NCBI GenBank assembly: GCA_037126765.1
Contig: JBBCBC010000009.1
Coordinates: 21,970,870 to 22,034,869, forward strand
Origin: Stenogyne calaminthoides
Taxonomy: Eukaryota > Streptophyta > Magnoliopsida > Lamiales > Lamiaceae
DNA: 64,000 bases
Direction of reading: 5' to 3'
Position 1 is the first letter of the stretch, and each line of letters opens with the position of its first letter. Below the pieces are notes generated by a model. That model was given only the letters and a program-made list of their open reading frames with translations, did no database searches and was not told where the DNA came from. The translations under genes were made by a program, and so were the position numbers. This document shows positions 23,756 to 34,075 of this stretch, piece by piece.

Positions 23756-25782
23756 TGTTGGTCCCGGTGCAAACGAGTCTTACACGTGTATGGGGGAAAT
23801 ACACGTGTTCAGTGTTTTTAAAACTTTTCTTACTGAGGTCAGCTTAGGTCAGGTTGTCCTGATGATTTGGTCCTGAGAAGCACAAATCGCTCTGAGTCAA
23901 AGTCTATCTGAGACAGTGATCCTGAGTTGCTTTCAGATACCTCAGATAATCCCAACTGAGTCCTGAGTTTTCAGAGATCCTGAGTTGCTTGGATCGAGAT
24001 AACTAACTTCATCAACCCTCGAAAGAGTAAGTTCGGTTTGGTAACTATCTGTTCTAGCTACTTTCGGATGTGCGGAATGGTTGGCCCTTAGTTTATACTC
24101 GTTTTAAGCTTTTGTTGAAAACCTTCCTTTAATGGAATAGTGATTAAATTTGTGATTCAATTTATATGCAACTTTTCGGTGGATTGATTCCAATTGAAAT
24201 ATCGGTGAAAATATGTTTTCAAGACAAAGTAATGCAATGATAAATCAAGCAAAAAAAAAAGCAAAAGAACACAACAGATTATAGTGGTTCGAGACTCAAG
24301 CTCCTACGTCCACTCTCCCCGATCTTTTTCGAGAGAAATTCACTAATCACTTCCTAAGGCTTTTCGACTACCTCTCAGTAGTTTACTAACCTTTCTAATT
24401 TTGAGTTTTTACGACTACCTTTGTAGTTTACTAACTCAAAACTCACACAAACTTTACATCTATCCAAGATAGATTACCAAGATAGCTTTTCTCGACTACC
24501 TCAATGTAGTTTACTCACTCTTTAACTTCAATCTCACCAACAATCACACTCAAACTACCTTACAAAGGGTTTGGGGTTTCTTGGTTGGTTTCCAACTAGG
24601 ATGAGATATCCTTTACAATAAAGAACAATGCAAAGGCTAGGATATCTCGACTAAGCTTTGGATATATCTTATCAAGTTAGGCTTAGTGGAATGAGCTCTT
24701 TTCGATTTAAAGCACTTGGGAAATTCTCAGTTTTTCGAGTGCTTCAACTTGCAATAATAAGTTTGAGCTCTTGAGTTGCTTACAAATTTCACGTAATCTT
24801 TCAATGTAGAAGGTCACAAGTATTTATAGGCATACACCAAGGTCACTCTTGAAAAACTATTCGTTGGAGAGATAGCTTCGTGAGTTTCCTCTTATGGTGT
24901 GTGAGAAATGGCTATATTTAGGGTTTGACACTCCCTAACACGTTTTAGGCAATAGCCTTTCATGTAGCCGGTCTTCACTTTTTGCGATCTGAACTTAGTA
25001 CTTGACACATCTTTTCGATGACTGTCAATTTGTCGATGTCGATATAGTGCGATGATGTCTTCCTCTTTTTGACTTTTGTCTCTAGTTTAAAGGTAGACAA
25101 TTCAACGGCTCTTTTGGTTACAATCTCTGAGTTGATATAACCTTAACAACACTTTGTCTTAGTTCCTTTTGTCTGCATTTGAATGTCTTGGGCAATATCT
25201 AATTTTCTAAGGAATCGCGATCTTACCGATATTGAATCCTTGGATAGATATTTTTCGGTGTCTCGGAACATTCGGGTTTATCTTTGAGCATTGATTACAT
25301 TCTTGAGTCTTGATAAATTCTTCTTGCCTTGATATTCTTGATCTTGATTCTTGATCTTACATCTTTCCTGCGTCTTGAGTCTTGAGTCTTGATGTCTTAG
25401 AGTCTTACGAGTCTTGGATGTATCTTGGTGATATCTTTTGAGTCTTTATCTTTGAGTCTTTATCTTTGAGTCTTGATTTCTCGGTTTCTCCTTTGAGTCT
25501 TGATTCTCGATTTCTCCTTGAGTCTTGATTCTCAGTTTCTTACTGAGTCTTCAGAAACTTTTTAGTTTCATACTGAAACTTCAGTTTCTTGAAAACATCT
25601 TGAGTTCTTGAATCTTGAGATCCTATCCCATCTATATCTGGCGACTATACATTTTGTAGATAACATCCTGAATACTCTAAAACTGAATCCTGACTCAACT
25701 ATCAAGATTATTCTGAACATGTCATACTCAGGGTTTTGGGATCTAATCAAAATCATATCTTTATTAAATTCATCTCCCAACA
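23756..25782 (-). mobile_element. Solo LTR E (related to G family)
   Basis: The element is 2027 bp, starting TGTTGGTCCCGGTGC and ending TTCATCTCCCAACA, with a perfect AAATA duplication at 23751-23755 and 25783-25787. It shares the opening TGTTGGTCCCGGTG and the TAGTGGTTCGAGACTCAAG block with F. Near 25330-25600 it holds an irregular repeat built on GAGTCTTGAT / TTTGAGTCTT. No coding region, PBS or PPT was found, so it is a solo LTR. Confidence 0.82.
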
Positions 25783-25916
25783 AAATATATTCTATATCTC
25801 ATAATTAAATCCAAACAAAATTTTCCCCTTATTACTATAGGGAAATTTCAAAAATCTCATAATTAATGGGAAGAAATAAGATCTTTGACTTTTCTTGAAT
25901 TTATTGGATAATCTTG

Positions 25917-27527
25917 TGTTGGGAAATATTTTAGTTTTGATGAATTATGCCAAAACATTATCAACTTGTGTTATTTAAGCTAACTTGCAGATAACAAGTT
26001 GAGGGGGAACGAGAGAACATGTTGAGGGGGAACTCACGAAATCAGAAGTAGATGATCGAGATCAGAAAAAAAGGCTGTAGACGAGACTGATCGAGATTAG
26101 ATGAGTAAGATAAGTTGCGGAGTTAACTGATGAGCTGAGCAAAATTAGAAGAAAAGAAAAGCTAAGCCAGCTGATCAGAAGAATCAGAAGTTACCTGATC
26201 AGATGGACCTGAGATCAGAAGATCAGATGATCAGAAGTGACCTGATCAGATGACCGAAAAATATAAGTTGATCGATGATCGGGAAGACCGATCGAGAAGA
26301 GGAGGTTGCTGATCAGAAGAGAAGCAGATGAGACTGATCGAGATCAGACATGATCGAGATCAGATAAGTTAACCTGATGCAACTAACCTGATATGCTAAC
26401 CTGATGTACTAATTTGATGCAGATAAGTTGATATGCTGACATCATGCTGTACTGATCTAATCAGGTGAGCTGATCAGATCAGGCGAGAAGAAATCAGAAG
26501 ACAAGTCATCTGAAGTCATGTTCACTGAGAATCAGAACACTACTGATGATCAGATAGCCTAAGTGCTAGTGACCCGTGGGTCGGATGTCCAAGTCGAAGA
26601 GTTGAACTCGATGAAGCCCGAGTGTCAAGATGCTGATCGCATAAGGTCCAAGAGAAGTCTCATTTGAATCAAGAATCCTGAAGACTCAGAAGATCCTGAA
26701 GAATATAGTAGTTAGATTCAGCTGACGTGGACCAATGAGAGGAAGACAACCAGCCTGAAAAAGCTGCAAAAGCTACAGAGTAGTATGGATTTGAATCTAA
26801 CTCCATCCAACGGTAACATTCAAATCCACACTATAAATACAAGTTTTTCCTTCATTATTCGTGTGGGAAAATGCGTGAAACATCCAAAAAGCCAAATCAT
26901 CTAGCATTTCCACCATAGAACACTGAGCAAGAAATACACGAATATATTCAAGAGTGTTCTATCCTAGATCTAAGCACAAATGTAATATCCTAAGCTTAGA
27001 TAGATTTTTCCATCCTTAGCATTAAGGCTAAACAAATGTAATGGAAACTCTCACCCTAGTTGGACACCAAACAATCTTTACCCAAAACGAGAGTTAGGTT
27101 GAGTTTTGTTAAGAAAGGAATTTAAGTTAGTTGGACTAGCTTACTTTCTGGGTGCGAGTGAGAACTCGTTAAACATCTAAGCAATCCCGAAAGGGAGGGT
27201 AGGCAATCCGTGAGGGAGATAAGTCCATTGAGAGTGAGAACTCATTAAACATCTGTAATTTGTTGGACTAACACGTTAAACTAAATCCAATTGGTTAAGT
27301 TGGTGCCCCTGCTGATAGGGAAGAGTGGATGTAGGAGTTGGAATCCGAACCACTATAAAATCGTGTGTTATTTACTGCTTTATGTTCTTACTTGCCATAT
27401 GCATTTGATTATAAGCAAAACAAATAGATTTAAAAACAAAAATTGGAGTCATTATTCCCTCACCCCTGTTTTATATGAATTACAATTAGTATTTAACGCA
27501 GTCAAGGGTTTTCAAATGGGACCAACA
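25917..27527 (+). repeat. 5' LTR of element G
   Basis: The LTR is 1611 bp. A long segment (about 26040-26560) is built of GATCAGA/TGATCAGA variants. The 3' part carries GAGAACTCGTTAAACATCTAA and GGAATCCGAACCACTATAAA, shared in reverse complement with F and E. Confidence 0.88.
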
Positions 27528-27663
27528 ATTGGTATCAAAGCGGGAGTACAAAAGTTCACTGTTTTCAATGTGACCATCTGAACTGATCTTTTTGAAAAAA
27601 CCCGTTTTCTGTAAATATGCATATATTTTAATGTTTTGGCATCATTATCAAAAAGGAAAAAAT
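27528..27663 (+). other. Interior of element G: PBS and PPT only
   Basis: TGGTATCAAAGC at 27530-27541 is a variant initiator-Met primer binding site. AAAAAGGAAAAAA at 27651-27663 is the likely polypurine tract, ending directly against the second LTR. Between them lie about 100 bp with no frame of note. Confidence 0.8.
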
Positions 27664-29289
27664 TGTTGGGATATTTTAGTTTTGATGAATTATGCCAAAA
27701 CATTATCAACTTGTGTTATTTAAGTTAACTTACAGATAACAAGTTGAGGGGGAACGAGAGAACAAGTTGAGGGGGAACTCACGAAATCAGAAGTAGATGA
27801 TCGAGATCAGACGAGGCTACAGATGAGACTGATCGAGATTAGATGAGTAAGATGAGTTGCGGAGTTAACTGATGAGCTGAGCAAAATTAGAAGAAAAGAA
27901 AAGCTAAGCCAGCTGATCAGAAGAATCAGAAGTTACCTGATCAGATGGACCTGAGATCAGAAGATCAGATGATCAGAAGTGACCTGATCAGATGACCAGA
28001 AAAGATAAGCTAATCATATGATCAGAAGACCAGATCCGAAGATGAGGTTGTTGATCAGAAGAGGAGCAGATGAGACTGATCGAGATCAGACGTGATCGAG
28101 ATCAGATAAGTTAACCGGATGCAACCAACATGATATGCAAACCTGATGTACTAATCTGATGCAGATAAACTGATATCTTCCGACTGATAGTTATAATCGA
28201 TCCGATCGGTGAGCCGATCGAGATCAAAGCGAGAAGAAATCGTAAGACAAGCCATCCGAAGTCATGTTCATCGAGAATCGAACGCCATCGATGATCGATA
28301 GCCTTAAGTGCTAGTGACCGAGGGTCGATGTCCGGGTCAAAAGAGCTTAACTCAAGAAGCCTCGAAGTGTCGATATACTGACAGACAAGGTCCGGCAAGA
28401 GAAGTCTCAAATCAAGAATCCTGAAGACTCGGAAGAATACTGAAGACTCAGAAGATCCTGAAGAATATAGTCGTTAGATTCAGCTGACGTGGACCAATGA
28501 GAGGAAGACAATCAGCCTAAAAAAGCTGCAAAAGCTACAGAGTAGTATAGATTTGAATGTAACTCCATCCAACGGTAACATTCAAATCCACACTATAAAT
28601 ACAAGTTTTTCCTTCATTATTCGTGTGGGAAAATGCGTGAAACATCCAAAAAGCCAAATCATCTAGCATTTCCACCATAGAACACTGAGCAAGAAATACA
28701 CGCATATATTCAAGAGTGTTCTATCCTAGATCTAAGCACAAATGTAATATCCTAAGCTTAGATATATTTTTTCATCCTTAGCATTAAGACTAAACAAATG
28801 TAAGGGAAAATCTCACCCTAGTTGGACACTAAACAATCTTTACCCAAAACGAGAGTTAGGTTGAGTTTTGTTAAGTAAGGAATTTAAGTTAGTTGGACTA
28901 GCTTACTTTCTGGGTGCGAGTGAGAACTCGTTAAACATCTAAGCAATCCCAAAAGGGAGGGTAGGCAATCCGTGAGGGAGATAAGTCCCGTGAGAGTGAG
29001 AACTCATTAAACATCTATAATGTGTTGGACTAACACGTTAAACTAAGTCCAGTTGGTTAAGTTGGTGCCCCTGCTGATAGGGAAGAGTGGATGTAGGAGT
29101 TGGACTCCGAACCACTATAAAATCGTGTGTTATTTACTGCTTTATGTTCTTACTTGCCATATGCATTTGATTATAAGCAAAACACATAGATTTAAAAACA
29201 AAAATTGGAGTCATTATTCCCTCACCCCTGTTTTATATGAATTACAATTAGTATTTAATGCAGTCATGGGTTTTCAAACTGGACCAACA
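27664..29289 (+). repeat. 3' LTR of element G
   Basis: The LTR is 1626 bp, nearly identical to the first LTR over most of its length but clearly divergent in a patch at about 28150-28400. Confidence 0.86.
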
Positions 29290-30385
29290 TCTTATATTCC
29301 AAGAATAATTATTCCATAAAAATTTTCCAAGAAAATCAAGAAAATCTTTTCTCACTCTTCCTTAATTATTTTTGAAAAAAAAAAAGGAAAATAAGACAAT
29401 AATAATTTATTTTATTTTAATCACTTTTTTCAGTTATTGGACTTTATCTTTGGGCTACTTGAGGGGCCTTTAGGAGAATTAAGATTGGACCTTCCAATGG
29501 ACCTTGAATTATAAATATTGAGCAACAATATTATTCAAGCCCATTAATATTAATTAATCTCACTACATAATTAATATTGCACTATCCATCTTAACCCATA
29601 TTACTGTAATATGGTTCCCGGTTATTATTTCCCGTGTTTAAGATTATCCAGTCCATTAATTAATTCAAGCCACTGAAAAGCTTTATATTAATTAATATAT
29701 TTTTCCTTGGATTAGGAACGACTCAACATTATTATTCATACCGGAAACTAATTTCACTTGCAAGATTTAGTATGATAAAACTTCTGAGCCTCCCAAGGGG
29801 ATAAATCACGCAAGTCGTACTTGCACACGATTCTCCGTATTAAATCTTAGCAATCGTCATGTAACTAATAATATTGTCCAAGATATAACGTATTGAATCA
29901 TATTGACTCTCTAACCATCATAAGTCAAAGCAATGATTATTAATTCCACACGATCCTATTTAAGGGACGGAGATTAAGAAATAACGAACCACTAAGGTCT
30001 AATTCTTCTATATTCAGTACTGAAGAATTTATCCTTCTGTACGTCCTATCCAGCGCATCATAATGCACTAGTGTAATCTCTTGGTCAAGACAAGCCAATT
30101 TGAGCCTTACACTTCAACCTTTCACGATGGATTGTTCATTTCCATCTAGGTTGTGAATTTTGTACTTGGTTATAAGGGACTGTTAATTTGATCTTCTGTG
30201 ATCTGGTATCACTAAATTAACTACAATGTAACACGTACTATTTATTGAACAGGTATGCAGTAAATATATGTAACATTCAATCATATTTAATACAACAGTG
30301 ATAAATAATTTATTTCAGTAAATAAGACAAAATTCAGTTTGGTTATACAAAGTAAAAAGCATACTTTTTTGGTATAATCCCAACA

Positions 30386-30485
30386 ATCTCCCACTTATAC
30401 TCAAAGTCTGCTTTTAAGTATACTACACAATACGTCTCGTGTTCTACGTGACATCTAATGTCACCTACACGAACCTAATAATATT
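30386..30485 (-). mobile_element. Fragment H: PPT and 3' UTR of a second C-family element
   Basis: Read on the minus strand this is the 3' UTR and polypurine tract of the C/D family (matches 6905-7000 and the D 3' UTR at 18450-18541), lying on the outer side of C's 5' LTR. An LTR bordered by a PBS on one side and a PPT on the other is expected in a tandem array of elements sharing an LTR. The rest of the second element is gone. Confidence 0.65.
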
Positions 30486-30619
30486 TTGACACCATTCCAT
30501 TTGATTGCTTTTCTTTTACTTTTCTTAGTAGTGGGGTTGCTTTGGTCTTGACTTTTTATCTCCTCACCAATCTTACCCTCCCTATGCCTAGATTTCAAGA
30601 GGAGATTTTTTGTCACCAA
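30486..30619 (-). other. Unassigned joint between fragment H and element A
   Basis: The minus-strand frame is open across this joint and reads KSRHREGKIGEEIKSQDQSN and KWNGVKILL. The last part resembles the GMGVKTI end of C/D pol, so some of it may be the pol C-terminus of H. The basic segment in between was not recognised and may be filler DNA from the rearrangement. Confidence 0.35.
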
Positions 30620-31386
30620 CTTTTTATCCTTCTTTAGACAATCCTTATTTGACAACTTTATCCCATGACATGCCGGTAAAGAACCTCTCTTAAAGTTCTC
30701 CATCGCAAATCGCTTCAACACCTTATGTACGTAGGTGGACTGTGATAGCCCCAACATCTTCTTGGATCTATCCCTATGGATCTTGATCCCTAAGATGTAG
30801 CAGGCCTCACCAAGATCCTTCATCATGAAGGTCTTAGATAATCAATCTTTCACCGACTGCATGAGTGGGATATTGTTTCCTATAATCAATATGTCATCGA
30901 CATATACAACTATGAAGATAATATTTCTCCCACTGCATTTACGATAAACGCATGGATCTTCCGAATTTATGATGAAGTCAAAGGATTTGACAGCTTCATC
31001 AAATCGGATATTCCAACTCCTAGAAGATTGCTTCAGTCCATAAATGGACCGTTTTACCTTGCACACAAGATTAGATTTTAGCTTAGATATAAAACATTCC
31101 GGTTGAGTCATAAACACTTCCTTATCAATATTGCCATTGAGGAAAGTTGTTTTGACGTCCATCTGCCAAATTTCATAATCGAGATGTACTGTTACCATAA
31201 GTAAAATTCGAATGGACTTGATCTTAGCAACAGGTGAGAAAGTCTCGTCATAGTCAATGCCTTTGCGTTGACTATAACATTTCGCCACCAACCTAGCCTT
31301 GTAGGTTTATATCTTGCCGTTTGCATCAGTCTTACGTTTGTAGACCCATTTGTAACATATGGGTTTGACCCCTTTCGGCAATTCAA
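30620..31386 (-). pseudogene. Reverse transcriptase of element A
   Basis: From 31386 leftward: KPICYKWVYKRKTDANGKI just upstream, then GIDYDETFSPVAKIKSIRIL, QMDVKTTFLNGNIDKEVFMT, KRSIYGLKQSSRSWN and IVVYVDDILIIGNN (YVDD box intact). After a break at about 30842 come MKDLGEACYILGIKIHRDRS and HGIKLSNKD. The remainder of RT and the start of RNase H are missing; pol resumes at 2018. Confidence 0.88.
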
Positions 31387-32152
31387 CCAAGTCCCAGACT
31401 TGATTGGTGTACATCGAATCCATCTCGGATTTCATGGCATCATGCCACTTCTCTAAGTCAACATCTAATGTTGCCTCAGTGTAAGTTATGGGATCGTCTT
31501 TATCCGGGATCTTCACGTCATCATGTTTCTCTACGAGGAAACCATAATATCTAGTGGGCGGATTACGAATCCTATTAGACTTACGGAGTTGTAGTTGTGC
31601 AGGTTGTACATTCTGATCGTGAAAATTTTGTGGGGCATCGATTTCATCAATGTCCAGAGAGTCCTCAAGAGCTACACTTACATACGCCTCTTGGGCGGGA
31701 GTTTGAATTATGTTGTTCTCATTCAGCCCACTTGGAGTTTGTTGCGAAGGCAATGCAACTCCAATCACACTCCCACTGGCTGAAAGAGGATCACTAAGTG
31801 ATAAACTTCCACCATGAGAGCTGTTGAATGCTCCCATTGATTCCTTGTCACGTTTCTTTGACAAGTTATCAGTCTCTTGGTTATCCTGTGGTTCTTGAAT
31901 TTCTTCAAGTTCTATCATCTTATGACCTTGTTCCTTAAAGACATAGTCTTCTTCGAGGAACCTGGCCTGCCTAGAAACATTCAATGTTTGTTTCTCAGGT
32001 AGATAGAAGTAATATCCTTTAGTTTCCTTAGGATATCCCACAAAATAACCCTTTTCACCTTTGGATTCCAACTTATTGGTAAGCATCTTTTTCACAATCA
32101 CGGGGCAACCCCATTCTGGGTATGTGTAAAAGTTGGCTTCTTGCCATACCAT
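31307..32152 (-). pseudogene. Integrase C-terminus and RT N-terminus of element A
   Basis: This 281-codon open frame contains the integrase C-terminal domain (YFVGYPKETKGYYFYLPEKQ, RQARFLEEDYVF), a variable acidic linker, then the RT start (RKSNRIRNPPTRYYGFLV, EKWHDAMKSEMDSMYTNQVW). It is the longest undamaged stretch of A. Confidence 0.88.
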
Positions 32153-32740
32153 AATTCATATGATGTATGCTCAACCGATTTAGATGGAATCCTATTCAGA
32201 ATGTAGATTGAGGTTTGTAATGCGAATCCCCATAAGAATATCAGAAGAGAAGAAAAGCTCATCATGGACCTCACCATGTCCAACAAGGTTCGGTTTCTTC
32301 TCTCGGATACTCCATTCATTTGCAGTGTTCCGGGAGGAGTCCACTGTGATTGGATTCCATGTAACTTCAAGTAAATAGTGAATTCATGGCTAATGTATTC
32401 ACCTCCTCGATCCGATCGAAGAGACTTGCTAGTCTTATCAAGTTGCTTCTCTACTTCAGCTTTATACTCTTTGAATTTCTCAAAAGATTTGGATTTGTGT
32501 TTCATAAGATACACATACTCGTACTTGAGAAATCATCAGTAAAATTGATGAAGTAGCCGAAGTGACCCTAGCTAGAGTGGGCAATGGTCCACAAACATCA
32601 CTGTGAATCAACTCTAGAACTTCTTTGGCACGAACCCCTTTCCCAGAAAAGGGTTTGTTGGTCATTTTTCCCTTGAGACAAGATTCACAATTTCTATAAG
32701 ACTCAAAGTCGAATGGGGTTAAGTAGTCTAACTTTCTTAA
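32098..32740 (-). pseudogene. Integrase core of element A
   Basis: MTNKPFSGKGVRAKEVLELI (32665 leftward) is followed by a frame break and then MKHKSKSFEKFKEYKAEVEK, SLRSDRGGEYISHEF and NGVSERRNRTLLDMVRSMM. The second Asp (SDRGGEY) and the catalytic Glu (SERRN) of the DDE triad are present. The usual PQQNG is altered to LQMNG. The break lies at about 32510. Confidence 0.85.
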
Positions 32741-33400
32741 CCTTGCAATTCTTTACTCATTTGCATGACCAAGCCTACAATGCCACAAGTAAGTTGGGTT
32801 TTCATGATTACTAAGTTTAAGTCTTTTATTTTGTATATTAAGAACATTATATCCACAATGCAACAAGTATAAACCATCCGATAAAGGAGCATTTCCATAC
32901 ACATCACCATTAAGCGAAAATAACAACTATTGTTTGCAAAATGGAAGGAAAAACCTTCAATGTCCAACATTGGAACGGTAATAATGTTGTGAGTAATAGA
33001 AGGAACAAAATAACAATTATTCAGTTCAAGTCTAAAACCAGAGGGTAAATCTAAAACGTAAACGCCAACACGTTCAGCAGCAACTCTTGCTCCATTCCCA
33101 ATGTGTAGGGCGACTTCACCCGACCTAACAGCCCTGCTCTGCTTGAGACCCTGCACATTAGTACAAATGTGTGAGCAACAACCAGTATCTAATGCCCAGC
33201 AGTTAGTATCATTTGTGGACATGTTTATCTCAATAACAAACATACCTGTTCCAGTGGCTAAGACACCTTGTGTCTTCTTTTCAGCTGCTAGAACCTTGAA
33301 ATCCTTCTTCCAATGCCCCTTATGCTTGCAGTAGAGGCATACATCCTTGTCCACCCTCTCCTTCTTTTGAATTCCACCCTTGGGCTTGGAGCCCTTCTTT
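32737..33400 (-). pseudogene. Zinc knuckle, protease and gag-pre-integrase of element A
   Basis: CLYCKHKGHWKKDF is a CCHC zinc knuckle whose last Cys is Phe. NCWALDTGCCSHICTNVQGL carries the protease DTG active site. GFRLELNNCYFVPSITHNII is the usual segment before the gag-pre-integrase domain. The frame is open from 33612 to 32737 but its end has drifted out of the conserved zinc domain. Confidence 0.85.
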
Positions 33401-34075
33401 GTCTTGCCCCTTCGCTTCTTCTTTCCTTTTTGAGCAGAAGACGTAGAGGCACTCACCATAAGTACGGGTTTTTCCTTAGCAGTGGAAAACTCAAAAGTCT
33501 TGAGCATGTTATGAAGCTCGGGCATGGTCGATTCCTTCTTATTCATATTAAAGTTTATTATGAATCGAATATGAATCGGGAAGCGACTGAAGGATGTCAT
33601 AACCAGCAACATTAGTTTTGAGCTCGATGCCCAAACGACTAAGTTTCTCGATTAGCCCAATCATCTTCAAAACATGAGGGGAGACCTTCCCTCCTTCAGT
33701 TAGCCGGCATCTGAACAAATCTCTCATCACTTCATAAATCTCGGATCTAGATTCAGAATCAAAAAGATCCTTCAGATGCTTGAGCATCTCAAAGGGGAGC
33801 ATCTTCTCATGCTACCTTTGCAACTCGGGAGTCATGCAGAGCAACATAACACACTGAGCTTGGGAAGCATCCTCTTGATGCTTCTTCTGAGCTGCAGCGT
33901 CAAATGCTTCAGCCTCTTCAGTACCAGCCTCAGGGGTAGCAAGGATTGGAGTGTCCAACACGTACTCAATCTTTTCTTGTCTAAGCACCAAATGCACGTT
34001 TCGGTGCCAGTTGAGAAAATTTGGCCCAGCTAATTTGTTCGTTTCCAAAACGCTTCTCAGTGATAAGTTATTCAT
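33401..34075 (-). pseudogene. gag of element A
   Basis: The start at 34075 gives MNNLSLRSVLETNKLAGPNF followed by LNWHRNVHLVLRQEKIEYVL, a copia gag opening. A stop at about 33812 is followed, in other frames, by HLKDLFDSESRSEIYEVMRD and KLSRLGIELKTNVAGYDILQ, and a lysine-rich tail before the zinc knuckle. At least two frame breaks are present. Confidence 0.85.

Larger units (their letters stand above)
25917..29289 (+). mobile_element. Element G: two long LTRs around 136 bp
   Basis: Direct repeats of about 1.6 kb (25917-27527 and 27664-29289) start TGTTGGGA and end GGACCAACA. They flank a 136-bp interior with a primer binding site just after the first repeat and a purine-rich tract just before the second. 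The target duplication is TCTTG at 25912-25916 and TCTTA at 29290-29294 (one mismatch). There is no gag or pol. It is a non-autonomous LTR retrotransposon, with an interior smaller than one expects for LTRs of this length, and it must rely on proteins from another element. Confidence 0.88.
2019..30385 (-). mobile_element. Copia retrotransposon C, inserted in A
   Basis: A minus-strand copia element with 5' LTR at 23252-30385 and 3' LTR at 2019-6904, both enlarged by later insertions (I and F in the 3' LTR; E and G in the 5' LTR). Solo LTR J splits its RNase H and element D splits its gag-pre-integrase region. The gene order read leftward is gag, protease, gag-pre-integrase, integrase, RT, RNase H. 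No target duplication is visible: GTGAT lies left of 2019 but ATCTC lies right of 30385. What follows 30385 is a PPT and 3' UTR of the same family (fragment H), suggesting a tandem copy joined through a shared LTR. Confidence 0.85.
23252..30385 (-). repeat. 5' LTR of element C with nested E and G
   Basis: The LTR proper consists of 23252-23755, 25788-25916 and 29295-30385. It starts TGTTGGGTAATTAATTG and ends GGTATAATCCCAACA. The pieces join in register with the other LTRs of this family (for example 2019-3191 and 12967-11123 reversed). Confidence 0.85.

Noticed and set aside
25568..25808. Short ORFs at the right end of solo LTR E
   Set aside because: Lie within or across the LTR edge and show no domain.
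26040..28400. GATCAGA repeats as a possible CRISPR-like array
   Set aside because: No regular repeat-spacer pattern, no cas genes, plant LTR context.
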